The notes: generated from the sequence alone by a model not told the origin. Shown: positions 43,376-51,687, counted from the stretch's first letter. The stretch is DNA of 64,000 nt from Stenotrophomonas aracearum (GCF_031834615.1 NZ_CP115543.1:2305001-2369000), one strand, 5' to 3'. A program made the numbers and translations.

Positions 43376-43984
43376 ATGACCACGACCACGATCCTGCGCA
43401 CTGCACTGGTCACCGCCCTGCTGTGCGCCAGTGGCGCGTCACTGCTGGTCCCTGCACCGGCCGACGCCCGCCCCGGCATGCGCGGATTCGCCCATCCGTC
43501 CATCGCCGGCCACGGCGGTTTCGGCGGCGGGGGCGGTGCATTCCACGGCGGCGGCGGATTCGCCCCGCATCCCGGGCCGCATCCTGGACCTGGACCTGGA
43601 CCTGGCCCTGGCCCCGGTCCCCATCCCGGTCCCGGCCCTGGACCGCACCCGGGTCCTGGTCCCGGACCTCATCCCGGTCCTGGTCCTGGTCCTGGCCCTG
43701 GTCCGGGTCCACATCCGGGCCCAGGTCCCGGTCCCGGCCCGCATCCCTACCCTCCGCCGCCTCCGCCGCCCTATTGGGACCACCCCTTCTGGGATGCCGC
43801 CGCAGTCACCGCCGGCGTTGCGCTCACCGCCGCCGCCATCGGCTCGGTGGTGTACACGCTGCCGGTGGACTGCAGCACCATTGTCGTCAATGGCATCGGC
43901 TACCAGCAGTGCAGCAACGGCTGGTACCAGCCGCGGTACGTCGGCACCACCGTGCAGTACGTGGTGGTGGACCCGCCGCGATGA
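43376..43984 (+). CDS. Secreted protein with Pro-Gly-His repeats and a conserved YQQC tail
   Basis: A 202-residue protein. A signal peptide ends near LLVPAPADA. Then comes a Gly-rich stretch (GGFGGGGGAFHGGGGF), a long PGPGPH-type repeat (about nt 43568-43750) and PYPPPPPPPYWDHPFW. A conserved tail follows: AAVTAGVALTAAAIGSVVYTLP, then GYQQCSNGWYQPRYVGTTVQYVVV. The tail is closely similar to the protein at 48377-48901, while the middle region differs. It is probably an envelope or surface protein; the function is unknown. GGGAGG precedes the ATG by 8 bases. Confidence 0.75.
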   Translation: MTTTTILRTALVTALLCASGASLLVPAPADARPGMRGFAHPSIAGHGGFGGGGGAFHGGGGFAPHPGPHPGPGPGPGPGPGPHPGPGPGPHPGPGPGPHPGPGPGPGPGPGPHPGPGPGPGPHPYPPPPPPPYWDHPFWDAAAVTAGVALTAAAIGSVVYTLPVDCSTIVVNGIGYQQCSNGWYQPRYVGTTVQYVVVDPPR

Positions 43985-44166
43985 ACCACGCGTTCCAGCA
44001 TCCCTGGCTGTGGTTCCTGGCCCTGTTCCTGGTGCCCCTGATCGGGGCACTGGTGGTGAGCCGGCTGGTGCGCAAGCGCGGGCTCACCGCCAATGGCGTG
44101 CTGGCGTGGTTCGTGCTGGTGTGCTGGATCGGGGCGTTGGGGGTGATCCTGTCGCAGGTGCTGTAG
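43981..44166 (+). CDS. Small membrane protein
   Basis: A 61-residue protein with two hydrophobic helices separated by a basic loop (VSRLVRKRGLTANG) and a C-terminal ILSQVL. It overlaps the previous stop by 4 bases (ATGA), so it belongs to the DUF2092 cassette. It looks like a small inner-membrane protein related to PLDc_N-type helical hairpins, but I do not recognise the family. The TAG of a SMAG repeat is its stop codon. Confidence 0.6.
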   Translation: MNHAFQHPWLWFLALFLVPLIGALVVSRLVRKRGLTANGVLAWFVLVCWIGALGVILSQVL

Positions 44167-44184
44167 TGCCGGCCGCTGGCCGGC
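44163..44184 (+). repeat. SMAG/REP palindrome providing a stop codon
   Basis: GTAG plus stem GCCGGCC/GGCCGGC with loop GCT. The TAG at 44164-44166 terminates the small membrane protein, and the palindrome separates it from the convergent patatin gene. Confidence 0.85.
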
Positions 44185-44190
44185 TCCCCA

Positions 44191-46443
44191 TTACAACGAT
44201 TGCCCCAACTCGATGAACACCACGCGGTGCCCGCCTTCGCGCATGCCGACACCGAAGATCAGCGGCCCGATCCACGAGTCGAAGCCCAGGAACAGGCTGC
44301 CGTTCCAGATGCCGTCGCTGATCGACATGTCCGAACGGCGCTGCCATGCATTGCCGTACTCCACCGTGCCCCCCAACTGCGCCGAACGTCCCAGCACCTT
44401 GCCGAGCTCGTAGGTGTAGCCGGCAAAGGCCAGCGCGTAGTCCTGGCCGGTCAGCTCGTTCTGCTGGAACCCGGCCAGGCGCCAGCGCCCGCCCAGGCGG
44501 TACAGGTTCTGCAACGGGGCGGTGCCCGAAGCGGTGACGTGGTACCGCAGCCCCAGCTGCACGGCATTGCTGCCGATCGGGAACGCGCCCACCGCGTCCA
44601 GGTCGATCTGGCCGAAGCGCTCATCCGCACCCAGCCCCTTCTGCGACTGGTACGTGCCCAGGTTGACCAGAAACCCGTTGCGCGGGAAATAGATGCTGTC
44701 GATGTTGTCATAGGTCGCGCTGGCGGTGATCGCGCCTTCGTCGAACGAAGTGCGCGGCACCTGCGGAGAACCGATGTCCATGCGCGCGTTGCCGGCAAAC
44801 CGCTCCAGGCCGACGCGCAGGGACAGCACGTTGGACACGTTGCGCACCAGGTCCACGCTGGCACCGGTGCGCTGTACCCGATAGCGCGAGGTCTTGTTTC
44901 CGTAATCGTCGAACACGTTGAAGCTGCGTGTCTCGTAACCGCCGTCGGCCTCGAAGGCATAGCGGTTGCCGACGTCGAACGGATGGTAGTAACTGCCGGT
45001 GATGGCCGGCTCGCTGCCGATCTGCAGCGTCACCCGCGCCTCGGCTCCGTACGGCGACAACGGCGCGAACAGCAGGCCCGCGCGCAGGTTGCTTTCGTGG
45101 TTGCCGTCGAGGTCGTTGCTCAACCGCAACCCGGCCTCCAGGTAGGCGGGGCCGTTGGGTTTCTCATAGGCAGTGATGACCACGCCGACCCGGCCGTCGC
45201 GCCGGGTCTCCTGATAGCCGATGCTGGCCAGCGTATCCATGCCGTAGGCACGCAGCACGCCCTCCTGCATGCCTTTGCTGTCCAGCGGCTTGCCGATCTC
45301 CACCGGCAGGTAGGACAACAGCAGTGCGTCGGCGTAGCGGGTGTGGTTCTCCACCTCGATGAAGGCGATGGGCGCCGGAGCGGCGCTGGCCGCCCGCTGT
45401 TCGCGGGTCGCGTACCACCGCTGGTAGGCGACGTCGGGCTGCGAAAAGGCGCGCAGTGCCGGTGCAGCGGTGTCGGCGGCCTGCTGGCCGATCTCCAGCG
45501 CCAGCGGTGCCTTGTCGAAATCGCCGGTGGCGACCTTGCCGGTCAGCGGCGGGGAGATCAGCAGGTCCTGCGGCCCCAGGGTGTCCAGTTGCCGCTGCGC
45601 GTTGCGCGTGGTGAGGAAGCCGCTCAGCTGGCCGATCACATCGACCAGGCTGGCGTCGCGGTCCAGCTCGGTCAGCGGCGTGCCAACGTCCACCGCGATC
45701 ACCCGGTCGGCGCCCATCGCGCGGACCACGTCGATGGGGACCTGGTTGGAGACGCCACCGTCGAGCAGGACCCGGTCGCCAATCGTGATCGGCCGGAAGA
45801 TGCCGGGCAGCGACATGCTGGCGCGCATCGCCATCGGCAGGCTGCCGTGGTCCAGGATCACCGCCTCGCCCGTATTGAGGTCGGTGGCGATGGCGCGGAA
45901 CGGGATGGAAAGATCATCGAAGTCGCCACTGACCCGGCTGCCGCCGGTGGCCGTTTCGAACAGCGCGATCAACCGTTCGCCCTGCGCCATGCCGCCGGCC
46001 AGCTGGATGCGCTTGCCCTGCCCGCCCAGGCCAATGCCGATGGGGGCCAACTGCTCGTAATCATCGCCCTTGCGCTGCAGCGAGCGCTCGCGGCGCGGCA
46101 GCGTATCGCTGAACATCGCCATCCAGTTGGTGTCCAGCACCACCTTCTCGATCTGTTCGGGCGTCTTGCCCGAGGCGTACAGCGCGCCGACCAGCGCGCC
46201 GGCGCTGGTGCCGGCAATGCAGTCCACTGGAATGTGCAGCGCTTCCAGCTGGCGCAGGATGCGCACGTGCGCGATGCCGCGCGCGCCACCGCCGCCCAGC
46301 GCCACGCCGATCCGGGGCCGGGTATCGCCCGGCTCGCGATGCCCGCACTGGGTGCCGTTGAGCACTTCGGTTTCCTCTGCCGCCCATGCCACGCCCGGCC
46401 ATCCGGGCAGCGCCAGCAGCAACCAGCCAAGGCAGCGTTTCAT
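44191..46443 (-). CDS. PlpD-like patatin phospholipase with BamA-type barrel (type Vd secretion)
   Basis: A 750-residue secreted protein. A signal peptide (MKRCLGWLLLALPGWPGVAWA) is followed by a patatin lipase domain: GVALGGGGARGIAHV (oxyanion hole), GTSAG with the catalytic Ser, and LLDGGVSNQVP with the catalytic Asp (DGG). A POTRA-like segment (APIAFIEVENHTRYADALLL...) leads to an Omp85 barrel (LRYHVTASGTAPLQNLYRLGG, SDGIWNGSLFLGFDSWIGPLIFGVGMREGGHRVVFIELGQSL). This is the PlpD/FplA layout of type Vd autotransporters. ATG at 46443 overlaps the upstream stop (ATGA) and has GGGGAG 9 bases before; 46449 is also possible. Confidence 0.9.
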   Translation of the reverse strand: MKRCLGWLLLALPGWPGVAWAAEETEVLNGTQCGHREPGDTRPRIGVALGGGGARGIAHVRILRQLEALHIPVDCIAGTSAGALVGALYASGKTPEQIEKVVLDTNWMAMFSDTLPRRERSLQRKGDDYEQLAPIGIGLGGQGKRIQLAGGMAQGERLIALFETATGGSRVSGDFDDLSIPFRAIATDLNTGEAVILDHGSLPMAMRASMSLPGIFRPITIGDRVLLDGGVSNQVPIDVVRAMGADRVIAVDVGTPLTELDRDASLVDVIGQLSGFLTTRNAQRQLDTLGPQDLLISPPLTGKVATGDFDKAPLALEIGQQAADTAAPALRAFSQPDVAYQRWYATREQRAASAAPAPIAFIEVENHTRYADALLLSYLPVEIGKPLDSKGMQEGVLRAYGMDTLASIGYQETRRDGRVGVVITAYEKPNGPAYLEAGLRLSNDLDGNHESNLRAGLLFAPLSPYGAEARVTLQIGSEPAITGSYYHPFDVGNRYAFEADGGYETRSFNVFDDYGNKTSRYRVQRTGASVDLVRNVSNVLSLRVGLERFAGNARMDIGSPQVPRTSFDEGAITASATYDNIDSIYFPRNGFLVNLGTYQSQKGLGADERFGQIDLDAVGAFPIGSNAVQLGLRYHVTASGTAPLQNLYRLGGRWRLAGFQQNELTGQDYALAFAGYTYELGKVLGRSAQLGGTVEYGNAWQRRSDMSISDGIWNGSLFLGFDSWIGPLIFGVGMREGGHRVVFIELGQSL

Positions 46444-47597
46444 CGCCATGCACTCCCCACCTGGATGTAGAACGTCGAGTCCTCGGGACCCCATGCGTAG
46501 TCCACGCCCACATGCATGCCAAGCTGGCGGGCGATCAGGTAACGGAACCCCGCGCCCTCGGAGACTTCATTGTCGGCGTCGCCGAAACTGTTGTGGCGAC
46601 CCCAGGTGCGCCCGGCGCCCACGAAACCGATCAACGCCCAGCGGGTCGTCATGTTCCAGCGCAGTTCGGTCTCCAGCACCGCCGCGCGGGTGTCCTGGTA
46701 GCGCGCCGACCCGATCCCGCGCAGGTCGATGTACGGCAGCCGGTAGAACGGGATCTCGCCATTGGCCCAGCGCGTGTCCACGCGCCCGCCTAGTACCAGT
46801 CGCTTGTCCAGCAGCGGCCAGTAGCCGAACGCATGCGCGCGGTAGCTCTGGAAGGCGCCGTCGCTGCCGATACCGGGCAGGTAGAAGTTGCCTTCGGCCA
46901 TGCCCAGCCAGCCACTGTTGGGGGTGAAGGTGTTGTCGCGGCTGTCGTACTGCAGCGACATGCCCAGCCCGGAGCTGCGCGAGGCCAGCTCGGGCGGGGT
47001 GAAGTTCACACGGTCCGAGGCGACATCGAAGCCCACGTCCAGGTCCATGTAGATCCAGGCCAGGCCAAGGAACAGGTCCTGGTTGCCGAGCCGGCGGAAA
47101 CCCTGCTGGAACGACATCAGGCCGTCCAGGTTGTAATCGATCTCCAGCGGTGGAAGCCGCGTGCCCGGGGTATGGAAGCCCAGGTTCATCGAGGTCTTGG
47201 CCACGCCGCCGCGGTAACGCCAGCGGTCTTCGTCGAAATGCAGCGAGGCGCCAATGCCGTAGGCTTTGGTGCCGTTCTCGGTGCGCATCGCCGCGCCGCC
47301 GTAGATGTCCGGCGCCACCATCTGCTGTCGGCCATCGCTGCCCGGCCGCGTGGCGGCGGTGTCCGCGGGCCGATGGAAGAACGCCAGCGCCAGGCCACCG
47401 CCGTTGCCCACCGCGGGGTCGGTGATGATGATCGGCACCGGCAGGAACCCACGGTGCTCCAGCAGCCAACGTGACATGTCGAAGCGGCCGTCTTCGCTGT
47501 CACGGAACACCGACAGGCCGTGCGCCGGAGCGGCGTGCGCCGGGGCCAGCCAACCCAACACCAGGCACAGCACGGCCGCGCTCGCACGTGTCGTCAC
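46440..47597 (-). CDS. Omp85/BamA-like outer-membrane barrel without POTRA domains
   Basis: A 385-residue protein with a signal peptide (LCLVLGWLAPAHA) and a C-terminal surface-antigen (Bac_surface_Ag) barrel: SGLGMSLQYDSRDNTFTPNSGWLGMAEGNFYLPG, VLGGRVDTRWANGEIPFYRLPYIDLRGIGSARYQDTRAAVLETELRW, and RYLIARQLGMHVGVDYAWGPEDSTFYIQVGSAWR ending in an aromatic-basic pair. No POTRA module is visible. It may cooperate with the patatin protein in the next gene, which overlaps it. GTG at 47597 has GAGG 6 bases upstream; an in-frame TTG at 47612 is less likely. Confidence 0.75.
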   Translation of the reverse strand: MTTRASAAVLCLVLGWLAPAHAAPAHGLSVFRDSEDGRFDMSRWLLEHRGFLPVPIIITDPAVGNGGGLALAFFHRPADTAATRPGSDGRQQMVAPDIYGGAAMRTENGTKAYGIGASLHFDEDRWRYRGGVAKTSMNLGFHTPGTRLPPLEIDYNLDGLMSFQQGFRRLGNQDLFLGLAWIYMDLDVGFDVASDRVNFTPPELASRSSGLGMSLQYDSRDNTFTPNSGWLGMAEGNFYLPGIGSDGAFQSYRAHAFGYWPLLDKRLVLGGRVDTRWANGEIPFYRLPYIDLRGIGSARYQDTRAAVLETELRWNMTTRWALIGFVGAGRTWGRHNSFGDADNEVSEGAGFRYLIARQLGMHVGVDYAWGPEDSTFYIQVGSAWR

Positions 47598-47606
47598 GCT
47601 GCACCT

Positions 47607-47664
47607 CGTCAAAAAGTGCGCGGCATCGTGCCGGTGGGAGGGATGGGCCTCGGCACGACGCCGC
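47607..47664 (-). terminator. Intrinsic-terminator-like hairpin before the Omp85 gene
   Basis: On the minus strand GCGGCGTCGTGCCG and CGGCACGATGCCGC (47651-47664 and 47620-47633) form a 14-bp stem with one wobble and a 17-base loop, followed 4 bases later by TTTTT. It would end the DUF4136 transcript about 10 bases before the Shine-Dalgarno of the gene starting at 47597, so it may work as an attenuator. Confidence 0.6.
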
Positions 47665-47692
47665 GCGGTGAAACGTCAAAGGGGGTGCGCGC

Positions 47693-48241
47693 TCACTTGG
47701 CAGGGGCACTGCCCGGCGGGAAGCTGGCAAACAGCCTGTCCAGGCCGGCTTCCACGGTGGCGTTCACCCGGTCAGGCGAAGACGGCACGGTGGCGCTGGC
47801 GGTGCCGCGCCAGACCGCCTGCTTGCTCTTGGCGTCGAACATGTCCACCACCAGCGTGCCGACGTCGTAGGTGCGTACCGTGGTGGTGGACGAGCCCATG
47901 CCCATGCCGCCGCCCCAGCCGCCGCCGCGCCAGCCCCAGCCGCCCATGTTGCTTCCCGTATAGAAGGTATCCAGCGTCTGCCGCTGGCTGGTCACGATAT
48001 GCGCGGCCAGGGCGACGTCGCCGTTGGGCGATTGGGTCCAGCCGCGCGCGGCCAGCCGCGCGTCGATGCCGTCCACGATGCGCTGGGTCACCAGCGGCGA
48101 GCCGCCCTGCGGCTTCATGGCCCAGGTGTAGGTCTTGAACGAGGCGAAGTTCGCACTCGGGTCGAAGTCGGTGTGGACGGTGGGCGTGGTCGTACAGGCA
48201 ACCAGCGCCGTGGCGAGGACCGCAATCGCAAAGGCTTTCAT
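47693..48241 (-). CDS. DUF4136 lipoprotein
   Basis: A 182-residue lipoprotein. LATALVACTT contains a lipobox (LVAC), so it is lipidated at Cys. The body has TDFDPSANFASFKTYTWAMKP, DARLAARGWTQSPNGDVALAAHIV and TLVVDMFDAKSKQAVWRGTASATV, the DUF4136 pattern, with a Gly-Trp-rich insert (GGWGWRGGGWGGGMGMG). Usually periplasmic and of unknown role. ATG at 48241 has a weak upstream GGGAG. Site B lies about 88 bp upstream. Confidence 0.82.
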   Translation of the reverse strand: MKAFAIAVLATALVACTTTPTVHTDFDPSANFASFKTYTWAMKPQGGSPLVTQRIVDGIDARLAARGWTQSPNGDVALAAHIVTSQRQTLDTFYTGSNMGGWGWRGGGWGGGMGMGSSTTTVRTYDVGTLVVDMFDAKSKQAVWRGTASATVPSSPDRVNATVEAGLDRLFASFPPGSAPAK

Positions 48242-48328
48242 CACACACGACTCCCATTTCGTGGACTGGCCACCAGCCTAGACCCGGGCCTGCCGCGTGG
48301 TCATCCGAATAACTACGCAGTGCGGCCA

Positions 48329-48338
48329 GCAAAAATAC
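48329..48338 (-). promoter_or_regulatory. Palindrome-like element, site B
   Basis: GCAAAAATAC (plus strand; GTATTTTTGC on the minus strand), one base from the GTAAAAATAC core of sites A and C. It ends 88 bp before the DUF4136 gene. GTAGTTAT lies 22 bp downstream on the minus strand, at -10 distance. A degenerate half palindrome. Confidence 0.45.
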
Positions 48339-48376
48339 CGGTTGGTACCAAAAGGGCGATACGGGACCACAAGAGC

Positions 48377-48901
48377 TCAACGCGGGGATTCGATCACCAC
48401 GTACTGCACGGTGGTGCCGCTGTAGCGCGGCTCGTACCAGGTGTTGCCGCACTGCTGGTAGGCCATGCCGTCGATCACCGTGGTCACGCAGCTGGGCGGC
48501 ACCGAATTGACGATGGAGCCGATCACCGCCGAGGTGACGGCCACGCCTGCAGTCACCGCCGCCGCCGTAGCAAAAGGATGGTCGTCATAGCGATCCCAGT
48601 GGTCGTCATAGTGACCGTGGTGGTCCACGTTGACATTCACGTTGCGGTTGACGTTCCGGTTCACGTTGCGGTTGACGTCACGATTCATGTTGCGGTTCGC
48701 GTTGTGGTTGATGTCGCGGTGCTCGCCACCGTGCGGTCGCTGCACGGGCCGGTTGACGTTGCTGTGGGCACTGGCCCGTGCCGCACCGCCGCCGCGGTGG
48801 CCATGCTGGGCGTGGACCGGGGCGATGCCCACCGCCAGCAGAACCAGCAGGCTGGATGCACAGGCCAACAGCGCAGCGCGGGTCGTGGTCAAGGTACGCA
48901 T
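48377..48901 (-). CDS. Secreted protein with Asn-Arg-Asn-Val repeats and a conserved YQQC tail
   Basis: A 174-residue protein. A signal peptide ends near GIAPVHA. Then come GHRGGGAARASAHSNVNRPVQRP, a tandem NRNV repeat encoded by about nt 48624-48715, and a tail: FATAAAVTAGVAVTSAVIGSIVNSVPPSC, GMAYQQCGNTWYEPRYSGTTVQYVVIESP. That tail aligns almost position for position with the protein at 43376, including YQQC and WYxPRYxGTTVQYVV. The middle has diverged from Pro-Gly to Asn-Arg repeats. It starts one base after the DUF2092 stop (TGACATG). Function unknown. Confidence 0.72.
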   Translation of the reverse strand: MRTLTTTRAALLACASSLLVLLAVGIAPVHAQHGHRGGGAARASAHSNVNRPVQRPHGGEHRDINHNANRNMNRDVNRNVNRNVNRNVNVNVDHHGHYDDHWDRYDDHPFATAAAVTAGVAVTSAVIGSIVNSVPPSCVTTVIDGMAYQQCGNTWYEPRYSGTTVQYVVIESPR

Positions 48902-48902
48902 G

Positions 48903-49724
48903 TCAGTTCTCCTGGTCTGCATCGGGGACCACCACGGCAACCTCGACCGGCACCAGCTTGATCCGCGCAGCATCGGTTGGCGGAGTGAACTGGAACGCGC
49001 TGGAGGCTACGGGCGAGCGCGTATCCCAATGCAACCGGGCCCGGTACTGCGGCTGCGCCGGGTCGTCCAGCGAATTGATCACCAGCTTCTTCGGTAGTGC
49101 CGTCTCCTTGGACACCCAGAGCTGCCAGTCCGCGCCGTCCTGCTGGAACGCATACTGGTCCACCGCTTCGCCGTCGATGGTGCCACCCCCTATGTACAGC
49201 GCGCTGCGGATCGCGGTCTTGGGGGCCTTGTCGGTGCCCCACAGGAACATGTCGGCGAGGGGCATTTCGATGCCGTAACGGGTGGCCGCATTCTCGACCA
49301 GTTCGCCCAGCGTCGCGCTGAGCCCGTCGACCTGCGCGTAGTACTTCGTCCGCGGCGAGTACACCGTCAGTGTCTTGCCATCGTAGGTCAACTGCCGCAG
49401 CTGGCGGTCGCTGCTGAGCTCCAGGAACAGCTGGTTCGGCGTCTTTACCTTGTAGGTGACGGTGCCGTCCAGTTCGATTTTCTGTCCGTCTTCCAGCACC
49501 AGCTCGGTGCTCGCCTCGGAAGTCAACTGGAACTGCTTGAGCGCGCGCAGTGCAGCGCCCATCCGGTCCAGCGCGGCCAGCGCCTCGGGGTCCCGTTCAT
49601 TGGAAGCAGCGGCGGTTGCCGCTGCGGCGGGGGGCGGTGCAGCGGCCGACGCCGCCGCGCCGACGCCCAGCGCGGCGAGCAGCAGGCAGGCGGTGGATCC
49701 AAGCGACCTTGCAGGACGAGCCAT
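48903..49724 (-). CDS. DUF2092 family secreted protein (paralogue)
   Basis: A 273-residue exported protein. A signal peptide and an Ala/Pro linker are followed by RDPEALAALDRMGAALRALKQFQLTSEASTELVLEDGQKIELDGTVTYKVKTPNQLFLEL and GIEMPLADMFLWGTDKAP, matching the DUF2092 protein at 42574. Start at ATG 49724 follows GGAG by 8 bases; ATG at 49730 is too close to that Shine-Dalgarno. It is followed by the duplicated YQQC-tail gene. Function unknown. Confidence 0.8.
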   Translation of the reverse strand: MARPARSLGSTACLLLAALGVGAAASAAAPPPAAAATAAASNERDPEALAALDRMGAALRALKQFQLTSEASTELVLEDGQKIELDGTVTYKVKTPNQLFLELSSDRQLRQLTYDGKTLTVYSPRTKYYAQVDGLSATLGELVENAATRYGIEMPLADMFLWGTDKAPKTAIRSALYIGGGTIDGEAVDQYAFQQDGADWQLWVSKETALPKKLVINSLDDPAQPQYRARLHWDTRSPVASSAFQFTPPTDAARIKLVPVEVAVVVPDADQEN

Positions 49725-49763
49725 GAGCATGTCTCCAGGTACGGTCAATGGAACTTCGGAACA

Positions 49764-50747
49764 TCAGAATCCGGCGCTGATCGACACGCTCCAGGGATCA
49801 CCCTCGAAGCGGTTGCGCACGCTGAACTCACTGAGATAGCGGAACGACACATCGACGTGCTCTCCGCCCGACCATTTCTTGCCGTAGGTCAACACCGGGC
49901 CCACGCCGAACGAACGACCCTTGAACCCATCGAGCTGGTCGGCCAGTGCGCTTTCGTCGTCCTGCACCTGCTGCAGCCAGCCGGCGGCCGCACCAACGCC
50001 CCACCCGCTGGCGGTGCGCTTGACCAGCAGGGCGTCGGTACGCAGCACCAGCCCGTTTTTGTAATCCGTGTCGTCGTTGCGGCTGTACCAGTCCATGCCG
50101 CCGAGCACGCTGAACTCCAGCGTGCCCTTCTGGAACAGGTGGGTGTAACCCACCGCAGGCGACACCGTCCACACGTTGAGTCCGGGATTGGCCAGCTTGC
50201 CTGGCGTGTACTTCGCCGTAGGGGCGTACACATACAACCCGAGCGACAGGTGCTGCACCTCGTCGATGTGGTACCCGGCGATCACCGGCGCGAAATACAC
50301 GTCGAACAGGTTGGACGCACTGTCCTGGACCCGCACCTGGTTGCCCAGCGGCCCCTGCAGGCCAGCGGTGACCTTGGCATCGATGTACGGCACGGTCAGC
50401 ATGCTGGCGAAGTTCCATTTGGCCGGACCGGTCGGCCAAACGTAGATTCCCGTCGCAGCGGTCAGGCTGACATCGGCCTCGAGCCCCAGTGAGACCTGGC
50501 CGGCAATCGGCGCCGGCCGGCTGCCACCGATCTTCCCGTCATAGTGCACGTAGCTCAGCGACCACTGCATGCCCGGGTCGGGCGGAATCACCCCCACGTA
50601 CGAGGTGATCTGCATGCCGGTGATGGACCGTCCAAGCCCCCCTTCAACGGCGTGCGCGGGCAGCGCCGCGACGACTGCCAGCGTGCCAAGCAGTACGGCA
50701 CTGGCGATGCAGCTGCGACGATAGTGGGAGGAACGTGTCGTGGTCAT
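49764..50747 (-). CDS. MetA-pathway/SphA-like outer-membrane protein
   Basis: A 327-residue protein with a signal peptide (AVLLGTLAVVAALPAHA) and a repetitive beta-barrel: GMQWSLSYVHYDGKIGG, MLTVPYIDAKVT, FAPVIAGYHIDEVQHLSLGLYVYAPTAKYTPGKLANPGLNVWTVSPAVGYTHLFQKG, ending VSISAGF. This matches the phenol MetA degradation-like (SphA) outer-membrane family. Role unknown. It starts 4 bp after the FGE-like gene, so it is in the same operon. Confidence 0.78.
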   Translation of the reverse strand: MTTTRSSHYRRSCIASAVLLGTLAVVAALPAHAVEGGLGRSITGMQITSYVGVIPPDPGMQWSLSYVHYDGKIGGSRPAPIAGQVSLGLEADVSLTAATGIYVWPTGPAKWNFASMLTVPYIDAKVTAGLQGPLGNQVRVQDSASNLFDVYFAPVIAGYHIDEVQHLSLGLYVYAPTAKYTPGKLANPGLNVWTVSPAVGYTHLFQKGTLEFSVLGGMDWYSRNDDTDYKNGLVLRTDALLVKRTASGWGVGAAAGWLQQVQDDESALADQLDGFKGRSFGVGPVLTYGKKWSGGEHVDVSFRYLSEFSVRNRFEGDPWSVSISAGF

Positions 50748-50751
50748 GGCA

Positions 50752-51675
50752 TCACCGTTCCACGCAGCGGAAGCCGACGTGGCAGGTCGAGGTGTCGATG
50801 GGCTGGGCCATGCGCGCGGCCGGCCGGTATCGCCGGCAGTAATTGGGCGCGCACAGGTGCGAGCCGCCCTTCATCACACGTCGCGGCGTGCCGCTGCGGT
50901 CGTTGGGGTCGTGGCTGCGCTGGCGCTCGCCCCCGCGCGGGTTCTCGATCGCACAGCACGGCTTGCTGGGAATCTGGTCGTGCTGCTGGTACCAGTCGCT
51001 GGTCCATTCCCACACATTGCCGATCATGTCGTAGAGACCGTAGCCATTGGGCGGGAAGCTGCCCACCGGCGAGGTCCACCGGAACCCATCCTCGTCCAGG
51101 CTCTGCCACGGGAACTGACCCTGCCAGGTGTTGGCCTGGTGCCGCCCGCGCGGGGTCAGTTCATCGCCCCAGGCGAACTCGCTCGGTTCGTGCCCGCCGC
51201 GTGCGGCAAACTCCCACTCCGCCTCTGTCGGCAGCGACTTGCCGATCCACTCGGCATAGGCCTGGGCATCGGCGAAGGTCAGATGCACCACCGGGTGGTC
51301 GTCCAGCCCGTCCAGCCGCGTGAACGGACCGCGCGGGTGGCGCCAGTCGGCGCCGGCCACGTACTGCCACCAGTTGTGCGTATTGGACATGTCCACCGGT
51401 CCAGCTGGCTGCACGAACACCACCGACGACGGCACCAGCAGCGCGGGATCGGCGCCCGGGTAGTCGCGCGGGTCGGCCGGGCGTTCGGCGAAGGTTACAT
51501 AGCCGGTGTCGCGCACGAAGCGCGAGAACTCGCGATTGGTCACCGGATACCGATCGATCCGGAACGGTGCCACCCGCACCTTGTGCGCCGGGCGCTCTTC
51601 CGGGTAGTGGTCATTGGACCCCATCAGGAACAGCCCGCCTTCGATGTCGATCATGGTATCGGCCACAACACTCAT
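50752..51675 (-). CDS. Formylglycine-generating enzyme (SUMF1) family protein
   Basis: A 307-residue FGE-sulfatase domain protein. It has GGLFLMGSNDHYPEERPAHKVRVAPFRIDRYPVTNREFSRFV, VHLTFADAQAYAEWIGKSLPTEAEWEFAARGG and MIGNVWEWTSDWY. RVMKGGSHLCAPNYCRRYRPAAR has Cys275 and Cys280, at the spacing of the copper-binding active-site cysteines of true formylglycine-generating enzymes. These oxidise a Cys in sulfatases to formylglycine. No sulfatase is in the window, and no signal peptide is visible, so the partner is unknown. It lies in a six-gene envelope operon. Confidence 0.88.
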   Translation of the reverse strand: MSVVADTMIDIEGGLFLMGSNDHYPEERPAHKVRVAPFRIDRYPVTNREFSRFVRDTGYVTFAERPADPRDYPGADPALLVPSSVVFVQPAGPVDMSNTHNWWQYVAGADWRHPRGPFTRLDGLDDHPVVHLTFADAQAYAEWIGKSLPTEAEWEFAARGGHEPSEFAWGDELTPRGRHQANTWQGQFPWQSLDEDGFRWTSPVGSFPPNGYGLYDMIGNVWEWTSDWYQQHDQIPSKPCCAIENPRGGERQRSHDPNDRSGTPRRVMKGGSHLCAPNYCRRYRPAARMAQPIDTSTCHVGFRCVER

Positions 51676-51687
51676 CCCTGTTTCTCC

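Noticed and set aside
43568..43750. Short regular repeats resembling a CRISPR array
   Set aside because: The repeats are in frame and encode Pro-Gly-His; there are no spacers and no cas genes.
44200..46470. 756-codon plus-strand frame opposite the patatin gene
   Set aside because: Antisense shadow of a confidently identified gene; no recognisable domains.
48624..48715. Tandem 12-18 base repeats resembling an iteron origin
   Set aside because: They are inside a coding frame (NRNV repeats) with no replication gene nearby.
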